Positions 25,391 through 35,206 of a stretch of 40,416 nucleotides of DNA are shown in pieces. The translations under genes and the position numbers were made by a program. Numbering within the stretch: position 1 is the first letter of the stretch; every line of letters starts with the position of its first letter. Source of the stretch: an uncultured Collinsella sp. (GTDB lineage Bacteria; Actinomycetota; Coriobacteriia; Coriobacteriales; Coriobacteriaceae); contig CABVBR010000002.1 of NCBI GenBank assembly GCA_902496645.1, forward strand, positions 1-40,416, written 5' to 3'. Below the pieces are notes generated by a model that saw only the letters and a list, made by a program, of their open reading frames with translations, did no database searches and had not been told where the DNA came from.

Positions 25391-27527
25391 GCGCTGCCTG
25401 CTGCGGGTGACGCAAGGGTTTGCGGCCCGCCGTCGACCAGGCGCTCGCCGCAAGCGGGGCGGCTTTATGGGCCGTGCCGGTATCGACTTGTTTATCGAAG
25501 ACGGGGCCTATACCACGCTCTCCTCTGCGGTTGTCATTCTGGTGGTGCTTACGCTGCTGTTTTCGTCGACCGCGGCGATATGGAGCATGTCGCGCGCCGG
25601 AGACACCCAGGTGGCGGCCGATAGCGGTGCACTGGCGGGCGCCAACGTGGTGTCGTCCTATCACACGGCCGCCACGGTGGTGGATGCGAGCATTTTGAGT
25701 TTGGGCCTGGCTGGGTTTGCCACGATCGGCACCGGCTTGGTTGCCATTCTCATTCCGGGTGCCGAGGTTGTCGGCAGCGATATCATCGATACGGGAACCC
25801 AGATCATTAAAACGCGTAACAAGTTTGCCAAAAGCGCGGCAAAGGGCCTGCAAAAGATTGAGACCGCCTTGCCGTACCTGGTTGCCGCGCGTGCCATGCA
25901 GGCAGTATCGGCGCAGGATACCGACGGCGTGACCTATACCGGTACGGCGCTTGCCGTGCCCAGGACATCCGAGTCGGATTTTGTTGCGCTCGAAGGATCC
26001 GAAATCTCGACCGATGCCATTAAAGATGCATCGGAAGATCTGGAGCGCGCGGCCGAGGAGCTGCAAAAAGCATCGGAGGAGACGGCGAAGGCCAAAGAGC
26101 GCGCCTGGCTAGCGGATTGCGGTGGATCGGATAAAGGTTCGGTCGGCAGCTGTTCGTGTATGTGGGAGCGCGCAAAAAGCCTAACGGATCTCTCCGGTGT
26201 TCAAAATCCGCATTACTCATCGAGCGTTACGTGGGAGCCTCAAGTTGCCCTTGATCGCGCGAAGGACTACTACCATTGGCGTCTGACAAATGAGAAGCCC
26301 CAAGGCTCGAGTGTCGAGATGAAGGCCGAGTCTGCGGCGCGTAAGGCGTTTTATACCTATGCGAGCGCGGAGGTCGATCGGGCATATATAACCGAGAACG
26401 GAGACAGGGTTTCCTCCTATATTCCGCTGCTGCCGCGCAACTCTGATGAGGTTCGGGCGACCGAGCTCTACACCGATGCAGTGTGGCCGACGAGCGTGAA
26501 CGATGGCAAGGCGTATCTGCATTACGGAACGACCTGCCCTAACTATAAGAAAGGAACGCCGAGCGGATTTGCTTCGGTTGCCGATTACGATGGGCAGGAT
26601 AAATGCAGCAAATGCCATTTTGGCGTTTCGTCGCTTGGTGCTGTTGCGGCGCCTTCAACCTCTATCGAAAACGGCTTCGAGTATCACTTTGACAAGTTTA
26701 AAGACGCCCTGGAGGACTACGTCGACTGTCGCAACAAGGAGCTTGAGCTCGAGCGTCAGACCGAGGACGAAGCTGACCGTGCGGGCAATGCGTTCGATAC
26801 CGCCATCAAAGAACTTTCCGGTGAGCGCCCGCGCATCGCCCCGCCCGGTCGCAACGGCGTGGTCGCCTTTGCGGTCTCGGGCGCTATCTCCAGTCCCGAC
26901 GAGCTCAACTCTTCGTTTAACACGGCAGTTGAGCTTGGCGATCGTGGTGCAATTTCTGCTGCAGTGCTCGCGCCCGATGATGCGACGGCACAAAATAACG
27001 TTCTCTCGCGGTTTTTCTCGACGCTGGAGGAGCGTTCGGGCGGCGTTGCCGGCGTGCTCGACGGCGTTATGGATGTTTGGGGTCGCCTACTTGTGGGGTA
27101 CGGAGACATCCAGGGTGCGGCCGACGAGCTTATGGGAGAGCTGATCGGTGGCTTGGGAGGGGGTAGCGGCGCGTTGGGCTCCATCGCGTCCTGGCTCGGT
27201 GACACCGTTTCGTCCTCCGTGGCGGCGCTGGGGCTCGAACCGTGCGATTTGCGTCTGCGAAAACCGGTGCTGACCGATACCGCCAATGTCATCAAAAGTC
27301 CGGGGTCCGATATCGCGGGCATCTCCAAAGCTCAAGATATCCTGCGAAAAATTCCCTTGGGCGTGACTGACCCCAAGGCACTTTGCGAGGCCTTGGAATA
27401 TCACGTCGAGCGCACCATCAGCGGCGCGGTGTTCACCATCGCCGAGATCCCGCTGCCCGGCGGCGGCTCCATCCCGCTCACTGTCGATGTTGCCACGCTG
27501 GTGGGGGCTTTTGGCGGTGGGTCGTAA
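25362..27527 (+). CDS. tadG: Large TadG-like surface protein
   Basis: 721 residues. GGAGGGAG precedes the ATG at 25362, which overlaps tadE by 29 nt. A basic N-terminus is followed by one membrane helix (~residues 48-70) and DTQVAADSGALAGA, the TadG N-terminal signature. The rest should be outside the membrane: a coiled-coil segment (~215-250), a Cys-rich part (Cys253, 264, 266, 392, 415, 418), a second coiled coil (~440-490) and a Gly-rich C-terminus. The prepilin-like position reads EDGAYTTLSSA and lacks Glu+5, so cleavage is doubtful. The stretch ~26200-26650 looks less GC-rich than its surroundings, perhaps a variable surface region. Confidence 0.75.
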   Translation: MIHGLLHGIRRCLLRVTQGFAARRRPGARRKRGGFMGRAGIDLFIEDGAYTTLSSAVVILVVLTLLFSSTAAIWSMSRAGDTQVAADSGALAGANVVSSYHTAATVVDASILSLGLAGFATIGTGLVAILIPGAEVVGSDIIDTGTQIIKTRNKFAKSAAKGLQKIETALPYLVAARAMQAVSAQDTDGVTYTGTALAVPRTSESDFVALEGSEISTDAIKDASEDLERAAEELQKASEETAKAKERAWLADCGGSDKGSVGSCSCMWERAKSLTDLSGVQNPHYSSSVTWEPQVALDRAKDYYHWRLTNEKPQGSSVEMKAESAARKAFYTYASAEVDRAYITENGDRVSSYIPLLPRNSDEVRATELYTDAVWPTSVNDGKAYLHYGTTCPNYKKGTPSGFASVADYDGQDKCSKCHFGVSSLGAVAAPSTSIENGFEYHFDKFKDALEDYVDCRNKELELERQTEDEADRAGNAFDTAIKELSGERPRIAPPGRNGVVAFAVSGAISSPDELNSSFNTAVELGDRGAISAAVLAPDDATAQNNVLSRFFSTLEERSGGVAGVLDGVMDVWGRLLVGYGDIQGAADELMGELIGGLGGGSGALGSIASWLGDTVSSSVAALGLEPCDLRLRKPVLTDTANVIKSPGSDIAGISKAQDILRKIPLGVTDPKALCEALEYHVERTISGAVFTIAEIPLPGGGSIPLTVDVATLVGAFGGGS

Positions 27528-28003
27528 TGGGCATTCTCACGGGCTTGCGCGAGGAGCGTGCGCAGGCGACGGTCGAGATGGCCGTGGTCACGCCTGTCCT
27601 GCTCGTGCTGGCTCTCATCGCGTACAACGTCATAATCTTTGCCGGCGCGGTCGCGCGCTTCGACCGCGTGGTGCCCGACATCGTGCTGGCGCACGCCGTG
27701 GCGTCGGGCGGGGAGGGTGACGAGAGCTCCATTGACGCTTCCGCGACCGTTCAAGCTCAGATTCAGGATGCCATGGAGGGATATGACCTACAGGTCGAGG
27801 TTTCGAGCGAGCAAGGCACGGCGTCATCGGATGGTGGCCTGCTCTCTCTTTCTGGCACGTTTAGGACCTATACCTGCACCATGCACTACGAGCCGTGGCC
27901 GAGTTCGCTGAGCATCGCCGGCGTTTCCCTGGGGGCGCCGGCCGTGCTCACGCATGAACGTGCGGTGACGGTCGATCCATGGCGTCCGGGGGTGGTCATG
28001 TGA
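27527..28003 (+). CDS. TadE/TadF-like pseudopilin
   Basis: 158 residues; the ATG overlaps the tadG stop by 1 nt. EERAQATVEMAVVTPVLLVL repeats the operon's prepilin motif (cut after Ala12, Glu17 at +5) followed by a membrane helix and an ~115-residue outer domain. A second minor pilin; TadF is the positional equivalent in other Tad loci. Confidence 0.78.
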   Translation: MGILTGLREERAQATVEMAVVTPVLLVLALIAYNVIIFAGAVARFDRVVPDIVLAHAVASGGEGDESSIDASATVQAQIQDAMEGYDLQVEVSSEQGTASSDGGLLSLSGTFRTYTCTMHYEPWPSSLSIAGVSLGAPAVLTHERAVTVDPWRPGVVM

Positions 28004-28359
28004 CCGCGGTCTCGTCCTATATCGCCTACGCGCGGGCGCTCAACAGGTTGGGTTGGACGCCGGCCGAGTTTGTGGTGGCGGAGTCGTTTACCGTGCGTCT
28101 GAGCGGCATGCTGGGACGGCGGCCGATTGCCGCCAGCGGACTGCCGCTTGTCATGGCGTTTCCGCGCTGTTCTTCGGTTCATACCTGCTTTATGGCCTAT
28201 CCCATCGACATCGCCTTTATCGATCGTAGCGGCAACGTCCTCGAGCGCTACGAAAACGTTTGCCCTTGGCGCATGTGCTCCCACCCATGCGCCTGGGCCG
28301 CGCTAGAACGCCCCTCAATGCTCGCATTGCCCCCTGCTTTCCAACGAGTACCGGCTTAA
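28000..28359 (+). CDS. DUF192 family protein at the end of the Tad operon
   Basis: 119 residues from the GTG at 28000, overlapping the previous stop by 4 nt; ATG 27979 is an alternative. RLSGMLGRRPI near residue 30 and CFMAYPIDIAFIDRSGNVLERYENVCPW match DUF192 (PF02643), a small beta-rich family of unknown function. It has six Cys, mostly in the C-terminal half, and no signal peptide. Overlap with the pilus genes implies a joint transcript. Confidence 0.75.
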   Translation: MTAVSSYIAYARALNRLGWTPAEFVVAESFTVRLSGMLGRRPIAASGLPLVMAFPRCSSVHTCFMAYPIDIAFIDRSGNVLERYENVCPWRMCSHPCAWAALERPSMLALPPAFQRVPA

Positions 28360-28377
28360 GAATTAGCGACAGCGGAC

Positions 28378-28392
28378 TTTCGTCATACGAAA
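28378..28392 (+). promoter_or_regulatory. Dyad in the promoter of the toxin-antitoxin pair
   Basis: TTTCGT-CAT-ACGAAA, a perfect 6-bp inverted repeat, just upstream of a candidate -10 TAAGAT (28398-28403). It is placed as an autoregulatory operator for a ribbon-helix-helix antitoxin would be. Confidence 0.5.
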
Positions 28393-28417
28393 TTGGGTAA
28401 GATGGAGGAGGAGATGC

Positions 28418-28684
28418 ATGGACGTGGAGATTCATCCCAACGCCAAAAAGCACCTGACGGAAAAGCGGCTGTATGGCGCTTGGCTCGCAGTCACTGAGTG
28501 TATTCGTCGTGAGTCGGAAGACGAGCCGCCGAGATGGCTTGCGATTGGATGGCTTCCGGACGGTCGGAGTGTGGAGCTCGTTGCGGTCGAACTAATTCGT
28601 GGATGGCTCATCATTCATGCATTGTCTCCGGTTCAGAAGAAATTCTGGCAAGAGATTGAGCGAGCTCGGCAAAGGGGTCGATGA
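28418..28684 (+). CDS. Putative toxin of a toxin-antitoxin pair
   Basis: 88 residues, with GGAGGAG upstream. Small, basic at both ends, with WLAIGWLPDGRSVELVAVEL and WLIIHALSPVQKKFWQEIERA. Length and layout (mixed alpha/beta, charged C-terminal helix) resemble small RNase-type toxins, but no catalytic motif is recognised. The main support is genetic: its stop overlaps the start of a gene for a ribbon-helix-helix protein. Toxin-first order, as in higBA and brnTA. Confidence 0.55.
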   Translation: MDVEIHPNAKKHLTEKRLYGAWLAVTECIRRESEDEPPRWLAIGWLPDGRSVELVAVELIRGWLIIHALSPVQKKFWQEIERARQRGR

Positions 28685-28968
28685 TGGGCAAGACGTATAC
28701 GGCTGCTAATGGTCAGGTTGTAACGGATGAAATGATTGACACGTGGTGCGAGTCGTACGAGCGTGGCGAGTTTCCGGATGGCGAACACACTGTTGGGGGG
28801 ATCGTGCACGGGCGGCCCCCGCTCTCAAGTGAGGGGACGGCAACGCTGTCAGTCAAGATTCCCCTAGGAATGAAGGAGGCGATTCGTCGACGGGCGGCGG
28901 CTGAGGGAATGACACCAAGTGAGTTTGCTCGTGCGGCCCTGAGCGAAAAACTTCTTGCTGCCGGTTGA
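28684..28968 (+). CDS. Ribbon-helix-helix antitoxin-like protein
   Basis: 94 residues; the ATG at 28684 overlaps the toxin stop (TGATG) and is 6 nt from AAAGGGG. The C-terminal 40 residues (ATLSVKIPLGMKEAIRRRAA, then GMTPSEFARAALSEKL) are a CopG/RHH DNA-binding fold. The N-terminal half (TYTAANGQVVTDEMIDTWCE) should bind the partner. It probably represses its own operon. Confidence 0.7.
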   Translation: MGKTYTAANGQVVTDEMIDTWCESYERGEFPDGEHTVGGIVHGRPPLSSEGTATLSVKIPLGMKEAIRRRAAAEGMTPSEFARAALSEKLLAAG

Positions 28969-29042
28969 TGCTTCTGACGTGCCGTTCTATAGGATCGAAG
29001 TCGTGGCCGATGTCGCGTTCAAAACTTTTTTCAAATTCTCGG

Positions 29043-29070
29043 TTGACCGGAGCGCGTCCTTGGTTATACT
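29043..29070 (+). promoter_or_regulatory. Promoter of tRNA-Phe
   Basis: TTGACC (29043-29048), 16 nt, TATACT (29065-29070); the tRNA begins 32 nt after the -10 box. Confidence 0.75.
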
Positions 29071-29102
29071 AATCAAGCCTTGAAACAAGGTACACATCAA
29101 AT

Positions 29103-29175
<73 letters not shown>

Positions 29176-29188
29176 CCTTGAATTGACT

Positions 29189-29217
29189 AGGACCTCTACA
29201 AAGGGGTCCTTTTCTTT
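29189..29217 (+). terminator. Terminator of tRNA-Phe
   Basis: AGGACC (29189-29194) pairs with GGTCCT (29205-29210), followed by a T-rich tract. Confidence 0.7.
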
Positions 29218-29231
29218 TATCGCGGGCTCTG

Positions 29232-29405
29232 CGGAAATTGCATCCCAGAATTATGGTCCAGAGTGGGATGTGCTTTCCGCTTCGGGCCTGTTTGGGAAAG
29301 CTTGGCCCGGAATCCGGCGAAATTGCGGGATGCACTTTCCGGTTGGGCCTGCCAGCGGAAAATGCATCCCATTGTTGAGTGTAAAAATGGGATGCACTTT
29401 CCGGT
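29232..29405. repeat. Array of five 16-nt motifs in alternating orientation
   Basis: The core TGGGATGCACTTTCCG appears forward at 29264-29279 (TG for CA), 29327-29341 and 29388-29403, and reverse-complemented at 29232-29247 and 29356-29371. Adjacent copies 1/2 and 4/5 can fold as hairpins. Between copies 2 and 3 lies another stem, CGGGCC..GGCCCG. No open reading frame or U-run. The rest of 29176-29583 holds a candidate TATACT -10 box near 29512-29517 and a small hairpin TGCAGG-CTCGA-CCTGCA (29547-29563) before the next gene. Confidence 0.75.
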
Positions 29406-29583
29406 GCATGCGTGCATCTCGGCGTGCCAGCTCGAGCCTGCCTGGCCCGGACATTCCTCCCACTTTTGCGCCACTTTGTAGACCGTTCGGTCGCCTGTCC
29501 GCACGCGCGGGTATACTCAAAACGATACTTTTCATATGTAATACGATGCAGGCTCGACCTGCACGATTCCGAAGGGGGCAGTG

Positions 29584-30645
29584 ATGGAGAGGATACTCGG
29601 CGTTAATCTCTCTGGCTGGTTTATTCCCGAGCCCTGGGTGACTCCGTCGCTCTATGCGGCAACCGGTGCATCCAATGCGGCCGAGCTGCAGGATGCCATG
29701 GGCACCGCCGCTTATAACGAGCGCATGCGCCGCCATTACGAGACGTTTGTGAGCGAGGACGATTTTCGCCGCATGGCGCAGATTGGCCTCAACGCCGTGC
29801 GCCTGCCGGTGCCGTGGTATGCCTTTGGCTCGCAGGAATCCGACGCCTCCTATATCTCGGTTGTCGATTACATCGATCGTGCGATTGAATGGGCTGCTAA
29901 GTACAACATCCGCGTGCTGCTCGATCTGGCGACCGTGCCCGGTGGTCAGGGCGATTCCAACGATTCGCCCACCACGCCGGAGACCGTTGCCGAGTGGCAT
30001 TCGTCCACCAACGGCCGTCATGTCGCACTCGACGTGCTCGAGCGCCTGGCCGATCGCTACGGCGAGGCAGAAAGCCTGCTGGGCATTGAGCTGTTGGACA
30101 CGCCGCAGATGAGCGTTCGCAAGAGCCTCTTTACCATGACGGATGGCATTCCGGCACACTACCTACGCAACTTCTATCGCGATGCCTACGAGCTCGTCCG
30201 TTCGTATATGCCCGAGGACAAGATCATCGTCTTTTCCTCCTCGGGACATCCCGGTGAGTGGAAGCACTTTATGCGCGGTTCCAAGTACAAGAACGTCTAC
30301 ATGGACCTTCACCTGTATCATTACCGCGACGAGTACGCGCTCGACATCACGAGCCCCCGCGGTCTAACCACGGCGATTTCGCGCAACAAGCGTGAGCTCA
30401 AAGAAGCGATTGCAACTGGGTTCCCCGTCTTGGTGGGCGAATGGTCGGGCGCGGCGATCTTTGCCAACTCGTCAGTTACGCCCGAGGGTCGCAATGCTTA
30501 CGAGCGCGTGTTCATCGCCAACCAACTGGCCTCGTTTGCGCCGGCGGCTGGCTGGTTCTTCCAAACGTGGAAGACCGAGAAGCGCATCGCGGCATGGGAT
30601 GCCCGCGCGGCGCTCGGCACGCTCGAGCGCGGCATGATTGAATAG
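29584..30645 (+). CDS. GH5-like glycosidase (exo-beta-1,3-glucanase type), atypical active site
   Basis: 353 residues, no signal peptide, so cytoplasmic. The family fold is clear: GVNLSGWFIPEPW at the start, GLNAVRLPVPWYAF, LLDLATVPGGQ, GIELLDTP, DLHLYHYRD, and the nucleophile segment VLVGEWSGA (Glu286). In active GH5 enzymes the position of LLDTP reads NEP, whose Glu is the acid/base; here it is Asp172-Thr173-Pro174. So hydrolysis may be lost or altered. The ATG at 29584 follows AAGGGGG; a GTG one codon earlier is possible. It precedes rsmI by 6 bp and may share its transcript. Confidence 0.8.
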   Translation: MERILGVNLSGWFIPEPWVTPSLYAATGASNAAELQDAMGTAAYNERMRRHYETFVSEDDFRRMAQIGLNAVRLPVPWYAFGSQESDASYISVVDYIDRAIEWAAKYNIRVLLDLATVPGGQGDSNDSPTTPETVAEWHSSTNGRHVALDVLERLADRYGEAESLLGIELLDTPQMSVRKSLFTMTDGIPAHYLRNFYRDAYELVRSYMPEDKIIVFSSSGHPGEWKHFMRGSKYKNVYMDLHLYHYRDEYALDITSPRGLTTAISRNKRELKEAIATGFPVLVGEWSGAAIFANSSVTPEGRNAYERVFIANQLASFAPAAGWFFQTWKTEKRIAAWDARAALGTLERGMIE

Positions 30646-30651
30646 GTTGAT

Positions 30652-31530
30652 ATGACGCAAAACAGCGCCCGTACGGGCAAACTCTATGTGGTCGGCACGC
30701 CCATCGGTAACCTGGGCGACTTGTCCCCGCGCGTCGGCGAGGCATTTGCCGTCGCCGATGCCATCTGCTGCGAGGACACGCGCGTGACCTCAAAGCTGCT
30801 GATGCACCTGGGCATCTCCAAGCCGCTCGTCCGTTGCGACGAAAACGTGATCGCAAGTCGCGCGGCCGGCCTGGTCGACCGCCTGCTGGCGGGGGAGACC
30901 CTTGCCTTTGCCTCGGATGCCGGCATGCCGAGCGTGTCCGACCCCGGCCAGGCTCTGGTCGAGGCGGCGCGCGAGGCCGATGTGCCCGTCGAGGTCATTC
31001 CCGGACCTTCCGCATGCGTCACGGCGCTCGTGTCGTCCGGTATTCCCTGCGAGCACTTCTTCTTCGAAGGCTTTTTGGGCCGCAAGCACGGCGACCGCGT
31101 GCGTCGCCTGCAGCGCCTTTCCGTGGTGCCCGGCGCGCTCATCTTCTACGAGTCTCCACATCGTATCGTGGCGACGCTCGAGGCCGTGGCCGAAGTCTTT
31201 CCCCAGCGCGATGTTGCCGTCTGCCGCGAGCTCACCAAGCTGCACGAGGAAGTCTTGCGCGGGTCTGCCGCCCAGCTTGCCGAGGAGCTGCGTGCCCGTG
31301 GCGAGGTAAAAGGCGAGATTGCGCTGGTCATCGCGCCGCCGAGTGAAGACGAGGAGGCTGGCATCGCGCCGGTTGGCGCCACTGCCGTAGACCCCGACGA
31401 GGCCCTGCGCGAGGATATCCGCGCCGCGCTCGAGGAAGGCGAGCCCGCCTCCGCGGTAGCTAAGCGCCTGTCGCAGAAGTACTCGCGCCGCAAGCGCGAT
31501 GTCTATGCCATGGTGCTCGATATGCAATAG
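30652..31530 (+). CDS. rsmI: 16S rRNA (cytidine1402-2'-O)-methyltransferase
   Basis: SAM-dependent enzyme that 2'-O-methylates C1402 in the decoding centre of 16S rRNA. 292 residues, normal length. The tetrapyrrole-methylase fold begins LYVVGTPIGNLGDLSPR, with CEDTRVTSKLL, ASDAGMPSVSDPG, VIPGPSACVTAL and FYESPHRI, all RsmI hallmarks. A C-terminal tail (~245-292) holds a small helical domain. It starts 6 bp after the GH5 gene. Confidence 0.95.
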   Translation: MTQNSARTGKLYVVGTPIGNLGDLSPRVGEAFAVADAICCEDTRVTSKLLMHLGISKPLVRCDENVIASRAAGLVDRLLAGETLAFASDAGMPSVSDPGQALVEAAREADVPVEVIPGPSACVTALVSSGIPCEHFFFEGFLGRKHGDRVRRLQRLSVVPGALIFYESPHRIVATLEAVAEVFPQRDVAVCRELTKLHEEVLRGSAAQLAEELRARGEVKGEIALVIAPPSEDEEAGIAPVGATAVDPDEALREDIRAALEEGEPASAVAKRLSQKYSRRKRDVYAMVLDMQ

Positions 31531-31599
31531 ATGGAGGATATTCAGCCCTTGCGTTAGAATCATCCCCTGTATGCAACGTTTTTCTGGAGGACAGACCCC

Positions 31600-33201
<1,602 letters not shown>

Positions 33202-33240
33202 GACGCCGCGCGCCATATCGGCAATTTGCTGTTTAGATGT

Positions 33241-33276
33241 AAGGGCATGGCCGCAACGGTCCATGCCCTTTTGCTT
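33241..33276 (+). terminator. Intrinsic terminator of metG
   Basis: AAGGGCATGG (33241-33250) pairs perfectly with CCATGCCCTT (33261-33270), then TTGCTTT. Confidence 0.88.
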
Positions 33277-33308
33277 TACGATGCAGCCACCATGTTAAGG
33301 AGGCAACC

Positions 33309-34169
33309 ATGACAACTTCGCCTTTGGCAAACCCCACGGCAACTAGGGGGCTGCTAGAGGAGTTTGGCCTTGCGACCAAGCATCGCCTGGGCCAAAACTT
33401 CCTGATCGACAACCATGTGATCGAACGTATCTGTGAGCTCGCTGAGCTTGCGGGCGATGAGCGCGTGCTCGAGGTCGGCCCGGGTTGCGGCACGCTGACG
33501 TTGGCCCTGCTGCAGGAGGCGGCGTGCGTTACGTCGATTGAGGCCGATCCCGAGCTTGAGCCGGTGCTCGATGCCCACGCCGCCGACTATGCCAACTTCC
33601 GCTTTATCATGGGCGATGCGCTCAAGGTGACGCCGGAGCAGATTGAGCAGGTTGCTGGTGGCGAACCCACGGTGTTTGTCGCGAATCTGCCCTATAACGT
33701 GGCAGCGACGATCATTCTTCAATTCTTCCAGACGATGCCCGCGCTTAAGCGCGCTGTCGTCATGGTGCAAAAGGAAGTTGCAGATCGTATTGCCGCAACG
33801 CCGGGCAACAAGACCTATGGCGGCTACACGGCAAAGCTCGGCCTGTATGCGCAGGTGACGGGGCGCTTTGAGGTGCCGCCGCGCTGCTTTATGCCGGCGC
33901 CGCATGTGGATTCTGCCGTCGTGCGCATCGATCGCGTTGACGGCGTGGTGCCCGAGGGCGTCGACCGCGAGTTTGTGGCCCGTGTGATCGACGCCGCGTT
34001 TGCTCAGCGCCGCAAGACGATCCGCAACTCCATGAGTGCCAACGGCTTTGCCAAGGACGTGCTCGACGCCGCCTTTGAGGCCTGCGGTATCGCACCCACC
34101 ACGCGCGCCGAGACGCTTGACGTCGCCGCCTTTGTCCGCTTGGCTCAGGAGCTTTCCCATGACGCCTAA
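33309..34169 (+). CDS. ksgA: 16S rRNA dimethyladenosine transferase KsgA/RsmA
   Basis: Dimethylates A1518 and A1519 of 16S rRNA during 30S assembly. 286 residues. LGQNFLID, the SAM-binding VLEVGPGCGTLT, the acidic ribose contact IEAD, and the catalytic NLPYNVA are present, and the C-terminal helical domain is complete. AAGGAGG lies 5 nt before the ATG. It overlaps tatD, a common gene pair. Confidence 0.96.
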   Translation: MTTSPLANPTATRGLLEEFGLATKHRLGQNFLIDNHVIERICELAELAGDERVLEVGPGCGTLTLALLQEAACVTSIEADPELEPVLDAHAADYANFRFIMGDALKVTPEQIEQVAGGEPTVFVANLPYNVAATIILQFFQTMPALKRAVVMVQKEVADRIAATPGNKTYGGYTAKLGLYAQVTGRFEVPPRCFMPAPHVDSAVVRIDRVDGVVPEGVDREFVARVIDAAFAQRRKTIRNSMSANGFAKDVLDAAFEACGIAPTTRAETLDVAAFVRLAQELSHDA

Positions 34170-35076
34170 TGTCGAACGCGTGACGTTTACCAAAAAGAAG
34201 AAAACGGTGGCCTGCCCGGTGCCGCTGGCGCCGCTTGCCGATACGCATGCACATCTGCTCTCGTTTTGGAGCAAGGAGGTGCCCGAGACGCTCGTGCGCG
34301 CCAAAGCCGCGGGCGTCGACCTGTTGGTGACGGTCTTCGACCCCATTGCCGATAAGCGCAGCGTGGCGGACTATGGCGACTGGCTGGTTCGCGAGATCCT
34401 GCCTATGCGGGATATTCCGCAGGTCAAGTATCTCGCTGGCGTTCACCCTTATGGCGCGCCGGATTATACCTACGACATTCACGCACAGGTCGTTGCCGCG
34501 CTCGACGACCCTTTGTGCGCCGGTATCGGCGAGATCGGTCTGGACTACCACATGGATTACGACGACGATATTGCGCCGGCGCCCCACGACGTGCAGATCG
34601 ACTGTATGGCGCGCCAACTCGAGGTTGCCGTACGCCGCAATGTGCCGGTAGAGCTGCATCTGCGTCATGAGGACACGGACGAGGAGCGTACCTCGCATGT
34701 GGACGCCTACAACGTGTTGCGCGAGGTCGGCGTGCCCCAGGCCGGTTGCGTACTGCACTGCTTTGGCGAGGACCGAGCCACGATGGAGCGCTTTGTGGAT
34801 TTGGGTTGTTACATCGCCTATGGCGGCGCGGCTACCTTTAAGCGCAACGACGACGTGCGCGAGGCATTCGCGGCAACGCCGCTCGACCGTATTTTGTTCG
34901 AGACGGATTGTCCCTATATGGCGCCGGAGCCCATTCGCGGTCTTGAGTGCGAGCCTGCAATGATTTCCATCACAGCAAACGCGCTGGTCAACGACCGCGT
35001 CGATCGTACCGGCGAGGACGCCGAAGCAATCGCTCGAGCCGCCTGGGAAAATGCCTGCAAACTTTTTCAAAAATAG
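34159..35076 (+). CDS. tatD: TatD family metal-dependent hydrolase
   Basis: 305 residues, TIM-barrel hydrolase related to TatD DNase. Metal ligands visible: ADTHAHL, GEIGLDYH, ELHLRHED, VLHCFGED and FETDCPYMAPEP. The ATG at 34159 overlaps the ksgA stop by 11 nt and has AGGAG upstream. The first ~20 residues (KKKKTVACP) are an extra basic stretch. Confidence 0.9.
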   Translation: MTPNVERVTFTKKKKTVACPVPLAPLADTHAHLLSFWSKEVPETLVRAKAAGVDLLVTVFDPIADKRSVADYGDWLVREILPMRDIPQVKYLAGVHPYGAPDYTYDIHAQVVAALDDPLCAGIGEIGLDYHMDYDDDIAPAPHDVQIDCMARQLEVAVRRNVPVELHLRHEDTDEERTSHVDAYNVLREVGVPQAGCVLHCFGEDRATMERFVDLGCYIAYGGAATFKRNDDVREAFAATPLDRILFETDCPYMAPEPIRGLECEPAMISITANALVNDRVDRTGEDAEAIARAAWENACKLFQK

Positions 35077-35079
35077 TTC

Positions 35080-35108
35080 TTGCGTTCGCGGTGGCGCTCC
35101 GTTATTCT
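35080..35108 (+). promoter_or_regulatory. Promoter of tRNA-Leu
   Basis: TTGCGT (35080-35085), 17 nt, TATTCT (35103-35108), 11 nt before the tRNA. Confidence 0.6.
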
Positions 35109-35119
35109 AATTCCTGCAC

Positions 35120-35206
35120 GCGGGCGTGGCGGAATTGGCAGACGCGTACGGTTCAGGTCCGTATGGGGGCAACCCCATGAAGGTTCAAGTCCTTTCGCCC
35201 GCACCA
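35120..35206 (+). tRNA. tRNA-Leu (CAG)
   Basis: 87 nt with a long variable arm (TGGGGGCAACCCCA). The acceptor GCGGGCG/CGCCCGC pairs perfectly; anticodon loop TTCAGGT gives CAG; CCA is encoded (35204-35206). Confidence 0.95.

Noticed and set aside
26604..26618. Calling the TadG-like protein a cytochrome c
   Set aside because: One CxxCH alone is weak evidence; kept only as a low-interest observation.
29232..29405. CRISPR array
   Set aside because: Copies alternate in orientation, spacing is irregular (about 16-48 bp), and no cas gene is present.
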